DNA of 64,000 nucleotides from Dicaeum eximium. Taxonomy: Eukaryota; Chordata; Aves; Passeriformes; Dicaeidae. The position numbers and the translations under genes are program-made. The stretch is taken from assembly GCA_013396995.1 (NCBI GenBank), contig VWZP01009174.1:187631-251630 (forward strand), in the 5' to 3' direction. This document shows, piece by piece, positions 22,783-34,984 of this stretch; the stretch's first letter is position 1, and every line of letters starts with the position of its first letter. The notes beneath the pieces were generated by a model. That model saw only the letters and a list, made by a program, of their open reading frames with translations, was not told the origin of the DNA and did not search any database.

Positions 22783-23845
22783 TGTTAAAACCAGGTGGGG
22801 CAGTATCCTGATTTAGGGCAAATTTGGGACAAAAATCCCCTAAAGAGGTTTCCTCTAAAAAGCAAATTCAAGCAGCCCCTCCCCCAACTAGTTTGGGAAA
22901 AAATATTTCCTTGGAGAAAAGTGGAAAAAACCGTTTATTTAACAGGCAAAGCATTCACCAGCACAAAAAACAAACAATATTAAACCATAAAACTTCTTGC
23001 CACTCCAGAAGAGATGACAAACTCAGAAAGTCCCAGGCCATTATCAGTCCCTCCAATGCTGGAAATGCCACAGCCCAGGCCTGGCCCGGTGGGCCACAGG
23101 TGTGTGAACTCCCGGTCCTCTTCTGGGTGTTCAGTCCAGAGCAGGTTTAAACAGGTCCAAAGAAAAAGAAAGAACCACAGTCCAAAGAACTTCCCTGCCC
23201 CAGCTAGCTAAAACTAACTAAAAGCGAAGAAGCACTCTGTCCTGCTGCAGACACACCGTCCCGCCGAAGGGATGTGGAGGAGGAAAGAACAAAGTATGAA
23301 AACAAACTGCAGCCTTCATCGTTCCCCCCCTTCGCTCTCAGAATCAATCTTAAAGGTGCAAAAACTTATTTTCTGAGCTACACAGACAAATGGGGATAAT
23401 GAGCCTCATGAAGTCAACCCAGGACAGGCAGTGTTCTTTATCTCTTCCATGACCCATCCCTCATAACTCCAGGGGGCTACCTCTGTTCATGGGCCATCAA
23501 ATCTCACTGTGTGACTTGTAAAATTACATCATCTCATTGTGAGACACTCTGCCCAGGGGGAGGAACCAAGCATTCCTACCTGGATATAATCTGAGTCTTG
23601 GAACACCACAAGTGGCTTTATCCACTGGATTCCCAGAGGATTCTGCTTCAACAGAACCACATCTGTCACTCCAAGAGGACTGCAGACACAATTAATGGGA
23701 CTGCTACCAACACCCACACCAACAGGGCCTCAGATTGTATTGTGACTCTGTCAGTGTTTTTATACTATGGTGTTTATTTTAATTTTCCTATTAAATTGTA
23801 ATTCTGCCATGGAACCTCCCACTGGTTTGCTTTCAAACTGGTACA
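22783..23845 (+). mobile_element. Older LTR-like repeat split by a younger LTR
   Basis: Sequence on both sides of the nested LTR forms one unit. It has a left end TGTTAAAACCAG and a right end CTGGTACA, which are near-inverted termini. The right part (23432-23845) has U3-like GC-rich text and a T-rich end with ATTAAAT. No target duplication is visible. LTR identity is inferred from termini and layout. Confidence 0.5.
22804..23426 (-). mobile_element. Solo LTR with 5-bp TSD, family A copy 1
   Basis: 623 bp, flanked by GGCAG at 22799-22803 and 23427-23431. On the reverse strand it starts TGTCCTGGG, has AATAAAC (near 22937) and ends in CCTAAATCAGGATA, where the final CA has changed to TA. It aligns almost throughout with 33855-34491, including TAGTTTGGGAAAAAATATTT and CAGCTAGCTAAAACTAAC. 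No internal ERV sequence. Confidence 0.9.
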
Positions 23846-26800
23846 ATTGGAATTCTTCCTATGGCTTTCCAAAGAAAAAAAAAGTTGATCGAGGTACAGG
23901 TGTGATAGATATTCTACGTATCATATTTTTTTAGGTATACTAAAGTTAAGATAATCCAATAAAGTATAGGGGGATTTAAGGTAATCTTTGGTTGTCAAGT
24001 CCTCTAGGGTAGTGTCATGACAATGGTTCTAATTTTGGAATATATATGATAGAACAATTCTGAAAAAAAAGTGTCACCACAACTTAGGTCCTAATACCTG
24101 GCTATCTGTGATGTTTCTTCAAATCTGCAGTCATGTAAATACAACTTAATAAAGAACAAGAGTCTCAGCATCTGTCAAGAAGTTAAACTGGCTTTTGCCT
24201 ACTAAAGAATGTAAATCCCTTTTGCTATTTTCAAAGCTGAAATAAAAAGAAAGCCTTTATCCCAATGTCAAGTAATTTGAACTTGAGGCACTTGCTGTTT
24301 AAATTCTTCAAAATAAATTTCTAATTGAATCCATCAGAACAAAGATTCGCTACACATTTTGTGATCAAAATATTTTTGTTGTTTCATTTCAACTTTTAAT
24401 TAACCTGAAATCCTTTACTGGTTGACAGTTCTGAAACTATACACCTAGATTTTCCACTGGTGAATTTCAGACTGACGTCAATCGGTCTCATAAAATTTTT
24501 CCTGTTTGCATCCCCTTGCTAACTCTGGCCTAAATTTACATTTTCAAATATGAAGAAGCCACATAAACCTCCCACAGATCTGTTGTACCAACAGTAACCT
24601 GAACCCATCAAATTTTAGTTTTCAATTAAAGATATTTTAAAGAAATCAAACAAATGTTGTTCCTGTCTACTAAATGAAATGGTGCTTTTCAGAGAGAAAT
24701 AGGAAAGGGTGCCCTTTATTTTACTCCAGTATTTCCTCAGCCATGTGATCAATATATATTAGGAACTGGCTAATAAAGCAAAGGTGCTTTCTTTAGCTTG
24801 TAGCAGTGAGCTTTAGGATTCACAAAGTCGTACTTTTCAGTACCTGAAAATGGACTGCTGGCTCTCTGCAGGGAGGATTGCTGTGGTTGGCACAATTATG
24901 ACATGCTTAAGGAAGGTGATCTGCTATTTTAGATCATATTTCATCCTCCTGCTAGGGCCTGTAAACTGTTTCCCTTTTCTCTCCAAATGTGCTGTTTAGT
25001 AAGCAACTTTTTCAGCAAAAGTGCATCTTCAAAAAGAATGGGAATGGAGTGCAACAGAAGACTTCCTGGACAAGCTGAGTGTAAACATATTTAGCAGTTG
25101 AAAACAAGGATGATGAATGATTGACAGAATAATTGCCAAACTTGCATGAGATTGAGGATGCTAGGGTCAGTAGGCTAGCTCTTTTGGGAAAATATTTAAG
25201 GATTTTGCCTTGTTTCTATATGGAATTTGGAAAAAATAGAAGGGAAAAAAAAAAAAAAACCCAAGAAAAGAGAATGGTCCAGGAAGTAGCATAAGTGTTT
25301 TCTCCCATGGCATTTCTTTACAATGACAGTGATGTCAGAGCTAATATCTTCTCGTGTGTGGACTAGTTATTTTTTATTAATACTGATTCATAACAACATA
25401 CAAATGCCACTAAATTGTGAAAAACATTTTTTATATCCTTTGCAATGTTTCAGAAGCATTTAAAGGCCCCAATGGAATAAAGGTTGTGCATTCAGACCAC
25501 AGCATGGTGAGTCAAAACCTGCCCTTGAGAAGTGTTAGCAGAGCCTCAGGGCTCTTGTGTCCCAATACAGTGTCCTGGGAAAACTGCCTCTAATTATAAT
25601 GCACAGGAGTAGTATTGCAGTCAATGAAACTTAAATTGAATTAGCATAATTCATAGCATTGAAGAGACTGGATTCCCAATTTATAAGAACAGAGAAGAAA
25701 ATGGTAATTTTAAAATACAATTTTCTAGTTTTGCCAGGATTAGAATGACCTTGACTCTCAGCCAAGAACATTCCAAGTTAGCTAACAGCAGGAAACACAT
25801 CCAATGTTGAGATCATCTTTGCAATAAGATAACAATTTAATTTTGTTTGTGAAGGTCATCCAACCCTGTTTAAGGACAGTATTAGTGTACAGTATGTTCA
25901 CATATTTTAATGTCACAGTGTGAAAGACATGAAAAGGAGTCCAAAAACCAGGATACAACTACTCTAAGAAAATGTTACAAAATGATGCAGTACGATTTCT
26001 TACAAAATATTATCATGAAATGTCAGAGTTCATAGATGTCATTATAACTTTAAAGTCTAACTTTGAATTTCTTCATTTAACTCCGTATTTTTGCACGCTA
26101 TATACAGGTGTTCAAACTCATCATACATTTGGAATCAGAAACCATTTTGAGAAGTCAATCAAGAGATTCTCAAACTGCTCAGAGTAGTCATATTTGGCTT
26201 GGAAACCAAGAAAACCAATTGGAAACCAGAAAAATTGCATAAAAATGATTTAGAATAAAAGTGCAAAGGAAGCAGTCCTACTCCTCTGTTAAATTTCAAT
26301 TTGGATCTATTTCGTGCAGTCATGTGTCTTCAGACTGGGCAGACTGGGATCAAGGAGATGACAAGCACTAGGTAAGCCACTTTTTTTTGGTACAGTTCCA
26401 CCACAATGCATATATAAAAACATGGCTTTAGCTTAAACTTATCAAGGAGGTGGCTGTGCTATGGCACTTGGCTGTGAACGAGAAGTGTAGGTGTATTTTT
26501 CTCTGCCTCTTTGCATGACGTGATTTCTGATTTTGATGAGCTGACTGAGGTGATTTCTTCGACTGCTTCTCCCACATATGCCCATGGATGCCCCTCAGAT
26601 CCTGTGGATAGGTGGAAAGGAGACAGACCTATTAGAATCTCACTAATCTGTGTGAAATATTTTTCAAGAAGTTTATGTGCAATTTATGGGAGGTAACAGA
26701 ATTGCTTGGGAAAAAAGGAGCAGAGGTAGCAGCAGATTCAACAAATCAAAGGTTGTGATACAGGTAGCTTTCCTGTTTTCCAGAATTCTAAACAGAGCAG

Positions 26801-27994
26801 AAGAGCTTTCCTTTTAACAGTTTTTTAAAACTCATTCAGATAATATATGTATTGGAAAGCTGAGAGGAGGATAAATTAGGGACAAAAATGCAATTTCAGT
26901 TGTATTTAACAGGTCACCATGACCTTTGTCTTCCTATCTCCCAAATCTTTCAGTCCTAAGAATTAAGATGAAAGCTTTACTTGGATGAATTAAGTGGTGT
27001 GATGAATTACAACAGTGACTTGAGACAAAGAACATTCTTTTTGCCACTCTTCTCACTCTCTTTGAATTGCTGAATATAAATATATTTCTTAGGGGTGGGA
27101 AGCAACTGCCTTTTTTAGATGATGTTGATGAAGAAGAGGTGAAATAGAAGGTCCTCAAAGACTTCACAAATCAAAAAGGATTTTCATGCCGAGTGTAGAA
27201 GCAGGATTTGGAGAATACTAGCAAGTCAACTTGTGGAATGAGGGAGAAGCATGCTTTGCTTTCAAGGGACAAAGTTTGACAGACCACATGCCTTTATGAA
27301 TAGTTTTTATTTTCTAAAAAATCAATCATTCTAAATATTGTAATTGAAGAATATGAGTTTTTCCCCTCCTCTTTTGTATTGTTTTTGTTTCTGTTTGTTT
27401 TTGTTTTTGTTTGTTTTTGTTTTGTAGAGCTAATTCTGATTTCACACTGACAAAAATTTAGGACTAATTCTACTACAGTAAAAGGGGCTGTGCAGTGAAG
27501 AAATAATTTCAAGGAGTTGATAATGAGTTGATAATCTATTGATAATCATATTTAATTGCATGTTCATCTTCTTTCTTGGGCTCTATATCAGTCTGTGCCA
27601 CTGTGCCATTTCTGAAAGACAAAGTGTTTGTAGAAGTTATTAAAAGAGACACAGTAAAAATCATTTTACATGACTAGTATTAGACAGTAATAAAAACATT
27701 GAATCTGTTTCCTTGAGCTCTTTTTTTTTGATAAACTTTGCATGTGGAAATCTCTGTCAGTGAAGTTCAAGCCTACCTTGTCCTACCTTGACTTTTCTGT
27801 TTTCAAAGTCTTGCAGGCACTGACATTATTTCTACATGGCAGTGTACAGGTCTGGTGATTCCCTGAAGAATTGGTAGCTGAATATGTGCAAAGGACACCA
27901 CTCATGCTATCTCAGCTTCCTTAATTTTGAAAGTGACAGGGGAAGAATTTGTCTCCTGGCTATTCTGTGTATACACTTACTAGCATGACTGTTG
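23846..27994. other. About 4.1 kb without a recognised gene
   Basis: AT-rich. Holds an A15 run (25245-25259) and a TTTTG-rich repeat (27379-27425). A small run of TTGATAAT units lies at about 27516-27550. No exon or RNA gene recognised. Confidence 0.55.
27379..27425. repeat. TTTTG/TTTG simple repeat
   Basis: Irregular repeats of GTTTTT and GTTT over about 47 bases. Confidence 0.85.
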
Positions 27995-27999
27995 CAAGT

Positions 28000-28426
28000 A
28001 GTCCTGGTCCCAGACAGGACAGGGCTAATTTTTTGCAGTATCCAGAATGAGGTGTGGCCAGGACCCGGAGATTATTTTGTTTCTCTTCATATCACTGCTG
28101 GGGGAAGGGAAAAGGGTTTCTCTGTGTCTTCCAGGGAGAAGGGCTTCCTTCCTGTAAGGAAACATGGTAGGGGAAGCCATCTAGTATTTGTTTATTGTCG
28201 TGGACCTTCTGTGTAAATTGTTACTTTATCTTATACCTGTAGTTATTAATATTGTTGTTGTTATTGTTCATTTTCTTACCTCATTGCTGTTCCCAGTAAA
28301 TTGTTTTTACCTCAACCTATGCTCTTTACCTTTTGTGCCCCCAACTGGAGGGGGAGAGGAGAATGAGTGGTGGTGTGGTTTTAGTGGGAAAACTAAATTA
28401 GAGTATACCCTTCCTAAACCACAACA
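28000..28426 (+). mobile_element. Solo LTR with probable 5-bp TSD
   Basis: CAAGT at 27995-27999 and 28427-28431 flanks 427 bp that ends CCTAAACCACAACA, the same terminus as 6330. The left terminus reads AGTCCTGG, so the first T of the expected TG seems changed. The inverted block CCTGGTCCCAGACAGG lies at the start. AGTAAA near 28297 is a possible polyadenylation signal. No internal ERV sequence follows. Confidence 0.75.
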
Positions 28427-28431
28427 CAAGT

Positions 28432-29122
28432 CAAACTGCGTATTAATAATTTTCAGTTGTTTTCAGATTGTATTTTCCTCCTAAATGCTCACTGCAATAT
28501 CCTTCTATTCTCTGCATTCCTTTAGGCAATTCATTCTGATGTTTCAAGCTCAAAAATTGTTGCTTGTGTGAGGACACCTACCAGGGCATGTGAGTACAGT
28601 TTTAAGCACATTCTTATGTATATTGTCCTGAGTCCCTTTGCTACTTGCTGTTGTGTGATTGAACACACAGTTCTGGCTTCAAGTTCCTTTTGGGCCTCTG
28701 TAAATACTGAAAAAGCCTCTGTCATGAGTAATTTGTATAATCAACATTCCATTAAAACTTCTGGCTAAAATGACACTCTAAGTGTCAAATTTTGTACTGT
28801 AAATGTCTTATAATGTTGCTGAAATACATATACCATCAGAATAATTTAAATGCATGTTTAGAATTTGCACAATTAGGAATTTTATCATTTGTATGGCACA
28901 TTTTTTTGGTCAGAAAATAAAAACTGGTTATTCACAGGGAATTGCCTATGTAGATATAAATTTTTTTTTACCATTTAAACAGATAAAGACTCTCTGTTGG
29001 CTGCAGACCACCAGGAATAAGTTCCAAGCTAAACAGTGGACCACAGCTTCAGTTTTAAATTCATGTGTTGTTTTCACAACTTTAGATGCCTGCCAGTATT
29101 TTTGCTGATTAATTTTCGCTGC
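28432..29122. other. No gene seen
   Basis: AT-rich. A 7-bp inverted repeat (TGACACT-CTA-AGTGTCA) lies at 28771-28787. Nothing else recognised. Confidence 0.5.
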
Positions 29123-29893
29123 TGTCATGAGCTGAGAAAAAAACCTGAGACGCACAGGGGCCAGTAGCTATAACCAAAAAGTGTCATTTATAAGACCTTG
29201 CCAGTCCTGAAAACATTGGCTAAGTTACTATGCGACTCTATGGGAATGGAGACTCTGTCATTGCTTAGTAATATGTTTTTTTTCAGGTGCCTAAAATACA
29301 CTTATGTTGCTACCTTGTAGACAAGGTAGTGCTTTTGTGACTGACAAACTCCATAGTCACAAGACTGGATTCCCATAATAATTTTTAGCAGTTCAACTCT
29401 TTTTCTCATGAGCTGATAGTCAAGTTCTGTGGCTCTCTCATTCTACCAGCTCTAGGGTTATAAATTTGGGTGTCCTGGTTATTGCTAAATTAATATTTAC
29501 CCATAGCTTGAATAGCAAAATTTGGCTAGTTGTGCCTTGACAGTTACATTCAGTGATAGTGATGCAGGAAGCACAAGAGAATTAAGACAATCAAACAGGA
29601 TTCTAAGAGTGAGCTGTTTTAAAATTTGCTGGCAGTTTTCCAAACTTATATATTTGTGTTTAAAATTTTCATTTGATTTTTTTTTGTAATATATGCACTT
29701 TCATTTTAAGGATTTCTGAAAATGATAACTGCTTCCAAAGGTATAAAAGGTGGAGCAGCCATTTGTGTGGGAGCACATGGCGGTTTAGTTCCATGCTCCC
29801 AGCACTGTAATTTTTCCTTATTCAGTCTTCTGTTGTATTTTCTTAAGTTTTAATAAACCTTTGAAATTCTAAAAGTGAGCATCGTTTCTCACA
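29123..29893 (+). mobile_element. Probable LTR
   Basis: The right part has a clear promoter and polyadenylation layout: TATAAAAG at about 29742, a GC-richer R-like segment, then TTTTAATAAACC near 29851 and an end at TTTCTCACA (29893). The left edge TGTCATGAGC is a guess from TG...CA termini. No target duplication found (GCTGC versus TCAAG). Confidence 0.5.
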
Positions 29894-32732
29894 TCAAGTA
29901 AGCTGTAGCTAACCAGGCATCTTAACTATCATTCTTATACTTTGTTTTATCATGTTATGTGTGCACTTTATATCATATTTAACATATATCTGACATGTAT
30001 CCCATGCTTGCATCTTTCCACATGCAGTACTGCCAGAAATCGTGAATATCGCAGGATTTTAGAAAACCTTTAATGTTTTAAGTTAATTAAATGGTTTACG
30101 TTTTTTTACATATTCCGGACCCCAAAATTCTTTAAAAAATAATAATCTGTCAGTGCTTTGGAATTTTTGAATTAGGAACAATCATTGGGAATTTCTTCAG
30201 ATAATGTAAAAATTAATTTAGGAATATACTACATAATGTTGGAACATAGGAGAAAAAAATTGTGGGTTTTGCGATATAGAAAGAATAAATAACTTTATCA
30301 GTGCCAGTAAAGTATATCCATACTTTCCAGATTTTTAGGATTTGATTTTGCACTGTAAGCATATTTATATATTAAAGAAGTCAGAGCTTAATTCTTTGAC
30401 CTTCATTCATAGAATACATCTTCGAAGTGAGCGGATCTACTTGCCTGGAGAAAAACTGAAAGTCTGAACATATATGTTCCTCAAGTTTTTGTCTCCAGAA
30501 TAAAATTTTCTAGGCACAGTTGTACTTCAAGCCACTAAATGATTTACAGTCAATTTTTCCAAATCTCTACAACCCTCTACTACCAAACAAACAAACAAAC
30601 AAAACCAAATAAAACCAAACAAAACAACAAACCAACCAAAACCCCCCCCCAAAACCCAAACAAATAAAAAACAAAACCAAAAAACCAAAACCAAAACCCT
30701 AGAACCACAACCAAACCTAATCCCAAGTCAAGTGAAAATAAAAGAAATTAAACAAGCCTACCCTTCATTAGGAAAGATTTAATGTCTAGATGTCTCATCT
30801 GCAGAATGAGTTTCTGACCAAAGAATAAACTGCTGCTTCACTGTGAATTTCTAAAATACTAATATCATTCTATAAAGGTTTTTTATATTCAGTTGTTCTT
30901 TCCTTAGTTGTTTTACTTCTCAAGGATAGGTTTTTGCACTTTGCTGCCTGAATATGCCAAGTGAATCTGCAAAAGAATATTGAAGTAATTTTTAGTAGGT
31001 ATGAATTTAGATGGTAGGGTATGGCTTTGACTGCAAAGAATATAGCTGAGCAGGTAAGGTTTATCTTCCTATTTTCAAGGCTCAGCTATATGGTTCAAGT
31101 ACAAACTCAATCAGATGATCTGCAGGATTTCAGGTAGACCTTACTTTCACAGACATCTGCAAAGATAAAGGGATTTTTAATTTAATGTAAAACTCAACTG
31201 CAATTCTCAAAGGGATCTATTTTTTATGGTCTGTTTTCCATTATAACTTAGTGGAACAGCATTAAAGTAGCTCTACCCTATCAGAAAATGACAGCAGGAA
31301 GTTTAGCTTAACTTAAATTCCAAGGGCATATCATATGGCAAGGGCAATTAATTTTTATTTTTAATTGCTTCCATAAACACAGAAGATAGAATTAACAAAG
31401 TTGGTGTAGTGTTTTTGATTCTAAGTGGTATTTCAACTAAATACTGAAGGACAAATTGAAAGCCACCAATATTCAGGAAGTTCACATGTTTTAATTTATG
31501 GAAGCATCAAAGAAAAATTGGGCCTTTGAGATGTTTCTTTATGGATAACAAGTTAGCCCTTCATTGTTTTATATAAAAGAAGCCTCATCAAATGCCAAAG
31601 CATGACAAATAATGTAGTACTGGAAAAAGTGCTGTAAATGTGGTTTGAATAAATTTTTTATGTACTTTAATCTGAAATCACTTATTTGAATTTAAAAAAA
31701 CTAAAATGTTGTAGCGTATATTTCAGGCCACAAAAATAAATGGTACAAAACAGGTGATATTCAACATATTGTTTTCTTGGTACGTTGCAAAAAAAGGCAT
31801 TAGCTACAGTCTCAAATGACTGAGGACTATAAAACAAGCTAGAAAAGTGTTTTCAGAAATGACAGTGCAGTTTTTCCATGCTAAACAAAAAGGGGTTTGG
31901 TGGGGTTTTCTCTTTCTTTTTTTCCCCCTCTTGTTTTGTTTGTCGGGTTTTGTTGTTGTTTTCGTTTTTTCCTTTTCATTGGCTACTGTATCTGCAAGCC
32001 AGAAAAGAGGCACACAGCAAATTAGGTCTGTACTGAGGTAGCATGAATGTATTTCTTGTCTATTCAGAGGCAGTTTGGTAGGGATTTTACAAGTAGTAAG
32101 TTAGGACAATAATTCAGTCTGATCTTCAGTGGCATTTGTGCAGCAAAGAGAGGCAGTTATATTTTTTGTTTTGCTAGTTATTTGACAAGACTTTCTTATC
32201 ATTACCTATTTGCACTGAGCTGCCATTTTCTAACATATGGGAACTGTTCCTTGTTAGAAGGAAGACATGGATGTTTAAGTGAGGCAGAGACCTGGACTTG
32301 TATGTTTCTAACCAACAGTGTCTGGAATGTTTGGCTTAACTCTTATGAAGGTCATCTGAGACAAAATGCAGGAGGAGGGACCAGTCACAAAACCACGTGC
32401 TTACACATGTGTAATAGGAACAGCAGGGGAGCTGTATTTGTTATTTTTGCCCTGGGCTTCCTAAGTGTTCTAGAATCAAATAGTGTTTTGATGTGTTTAG
32501 CACAGTAGCTAACCAAAATGAAAAGCTTGGAGTGCAGCCAAACTTTTGTCCTCTCCAATGTGTATTCTCAATTGCCTATACTTAAAAATGGTTTCATTGA
32601 GATTCCCAGATATAAAATTTAAAGTGTGCAATCTGTCATTACTCATCTAGACCAAATTAAGTTACTGAAAGGTATTTTTGGGAGCTGGACAATTCCTGGT
32701 ATCCCAGTGCAGATCACATTGCCCAGAGAACA
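29894..32732. other. About 2.8 kb without a recognised gene
   Basis: AT-rich. Holds the A/C-rich simple repeat 30583-30718. No exon or RNA gene recognised. Confidence 0.55.
30583..30718. repeat. A/C-rich low-complexity tract
   Basis: Starts as clean (CAAA)n and drifts into irregular CAAAA / CCAAA units with a C9 run at about 30642. The plus strand is almost free of G and T for about 130 bases. Confidence 0.9.
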
Positions 32733-33156
32733 TGTTAGAATAAATCACACGAGATCCATTTTCTTCATGGTTGAAAAAAGCCCCTTCTTTATTCACATAA
32801 CCCATTTTTATACCGTTTTACAGACCTCATGTGTGACTCCACTTGCTTAGTAGCTTTCTTGCCAATTACTTTATTGGTTAGTAAAAGGTATTTTACTTGT
32901 CTATCAAATCTCTCTACTCTTCAATTGTTTACATATCTTCTTCACTGGTTTTCATGAGATAGATTTAATGTTTATGCAGGTGCTAGTTGTTTTTCACCCA
33001 GGAATAGATTGTTATGTTAATGAACTCCTCACTCCAGGATTTCTTTCACACAGGAACTTGCAAAGTACTACCTTGACAAGGCTAGCCACTGATATAACAG
33101 AGCAGGCCTGATTTTATGAGGCCTTTTTCTTATAATTTTTCCACTTTACTGCAACA
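32733..33156 (-). mobile_element. Solo LTR
   Basis: On the reverse strand it begins TGTTGCAGTAAAG and ends TTATTCTAACA, 424 bp. It has a TATAAAAATGG promoter near 32813 and AATAAAG near 32793, then a short R/U5. No target duplication: GAACA on the left, TGTCC on the right. No internal sequence adjoins. Confidence 0.75.
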
Positions 33157-33655
33157 TGTCCTGGTTTTCATTAATTAAAAAAAAAAAAGGCCCATGCATT
33201 CTGATCTTAAAGCAGTTGGTTCTTCTGAGGGTATTGTTTCATTAAGGTCATCTCTAGTTATCTATTAGATATGGGTTAAAACACATAGAAAAAGACTGCA
33301 ATCAACAAAACGTATCAAATTGTATCTTGTCATTGATACAGGGTTTCACAGTATGAGAAAACAAAATAACAATGTCCAGTGTCTCTTAGGGAAATGAAAA
33401 CAAATGACCATTGTTTTAAAGTCCAAATCATTGATACTCAGGAGAAAGCCCATTAGTTGGAAATGTTGATCTTTGACATCACTGAATGTGCTCCTTGATC
33501 CTGGAACAGGGAATAGCTGAAGAAGGTTAGTAGGGACACTGTACCTCGATGATGACATGAGGCTTTTGTTGGCAAATGGCTTGGAAACCAGCTGTGTGCT
33601 GTGTGGAGTGGGGAATGGAGATTGCTCCAGAGCGGGGGCCGAACTTTCCCACACC

Positions 33656-33679
33656 GCTGCTGCTGCTGCTGCTGCTGCT
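33656..33679. repeat. (GCT)8 trinucleotide repeat
   Basis: Eight perfect GCT units in a local GC-rich patch. It gives poly-Ala in one frame on each strand. Confidence 0.97.
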
Positions 33680-33784
33680 ATGATGCTTGGATGGTTTGCA
33701 TCCTGCTTCCACCCTCCCAATCTCCCGTGGTGGGAATTTGGCTGCCTGGGGGGCTCTTTAAGGGTGGGTGGGTTTTGCTGACCA

Positions 33785-33840
33785 CCCTTGGCTCTCCAGC
33801 TCTCAATAGCCAAGGTCGAGGGTTCGATCTCCGTACGAGT
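33785..33840 (+). other. tRNA-Ile-derived relic (pseudo-tRNA or SINE head)
   Basis: The segment CCAAGGTCGAGGGTTCGATC, followed by TCCGTACGAG, matches the 3' half of vertebrate tRNA-Ile (AAT) with three or four changes, including an intact B box GGTTCGATC. The T-arm folds with four of five pairs. The 5' side keeps only GGC...AGCTC and appears to lack the D-loop and anticodon arm. No CCA-adding context or A box, so not a working tRNA. It could be a tRNA-derived SINE head or a pseudogene. It ends 14 bases before the LTR at 33855. Confidence 0.65.
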
Positions 33841-33854
33841 TTTAAAATTGTATA

Positions 33855-34491
33855 TGTCCTGGTTTAGGGCAATTTTGGGAGAAAAACCTCTAAAGGGGTT
33901 TCCTCTAGAAAGCAAATTCAAGTGGCTCCTCCCCCAACTAGTTTGGGAAAAAATATTTCCTTGGAGAAAAGTGGAAAAAACCATTTATTTAACAAGCAAA
34001 GCATTCATCAGCACAAAACACGAACAATATTAAACAATAAAACCTCTTGCTGCTCCGAAGAGATGACAAACTCAGGAAGTCTCCTTGGTGGGCTGTAGCT
34101 CAGCTCACTCAGTCTCTTATCAGTCCCTCCAGCGCTGGGAAATGTCCCGGCCCAGGCCCGGCCTGGTGAGCCACAGGTGTGAGCTGCTGGTGCTCTGCTG
34201 GATGTTCAGTCCAAAGAAGAAGAAAAACCACAGTCTGTGGAACTTATCTGCCTCAGCTAGCTAAAACTAACCAAAAAGCAAAGGAGAGCTCTGTCCCACT
34301 GTCTGTCCATGCTGCAGACAGCACAGTCCAGGAGCAGGAATGTGGAGGAGTGAGTGCAGGTTTCTGAAAACAAACTGTGCACTTCTTCTTCCCCCATCTT
34401 CGCTCTCACAACCAGTCTTAAAGGTGCAAAACTTATTTCTGAGCTACACAGATGAATAGGGATACTAGCATCATAAAGTCACCCCAGGACA
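33855..34491 (-). mobile_element. Solo LTR, family A copy 2
   Basis: 637 bp. On the reverse strand it begins TGTCCTGGGG and ends TAAACCAGGACA, a 7-bp inverted terminus. It aligns with 22804-23426, with an extra block around 34090-34115 (CTTGGTGGGCTGTAGCTCAG). AATAAAT near 33985 is the polyadenylation signal. Flanks GTATA and AGGGA do not match, so no target duplication. Confidence 0.88.
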
Positions 34492-34984
34492 AGGGACAAT
34501 ATTTGATGTTATTCCTTATAAACATATGTGTTGTTACTCATTATCAACATAAGAGTTATAGTCATGGGTTATGAAAAGTTGCTATAAAAACAATAGTTAC
34601 GTATTACTGTGGAAATTTTATTCAGCAAAACTGTTGTGTTTATATATTGTTTTGAAAAAAATATGATATTGAAAATGCAGATGGGACTGAAAATAGTCAA
34701 ACTATTTCTAGCTCACACAGCAGTTACATGAAAAACAGTAATATAAAGCATAATTGGAACATTACAGTTGTATTTTATACGTTGAGTGTGACACAATTCC
34801 AGACAGTATAACTGAAACATTTTTAGTTCAGTCTCATAACTATATACAATCTTTACTTCAACACCACAGAAACACTTCATCAAAATCAGCTTTGTTAAAC
34901 AAGTGGTGCAATTTTTACTCATTTTTTTTCAATCTCATGTGATTATTAATATTGTTGCAATAATTTTATTGACAAGCAATGCCC
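34492..34984. other. No gene seen
   Basis: AT-rich spacer, nothing recognised. Confidence 0.5.

Noticed and set aside
30583..30718. CRISPR-like or telomere-like repeat
   Set aside because: Units are irregular CAAA/CCAAA with no spacers and no TTAGGG pattern; plain low complexity.
33785..33840. Functional tRNA-Ile gene
   Set aside because: No anticodon arm, no A box, and the acceptor stem has no 5' partner.
22804..34491. Two family A LTRs (22.8 and 33.9 kb) in the same orientation as the pair of one 11.7-kb provirus
   Set aside because: The first has its own exact target duplication and the DNA between shows no gag, pol or env; they are separate solo LTRs.
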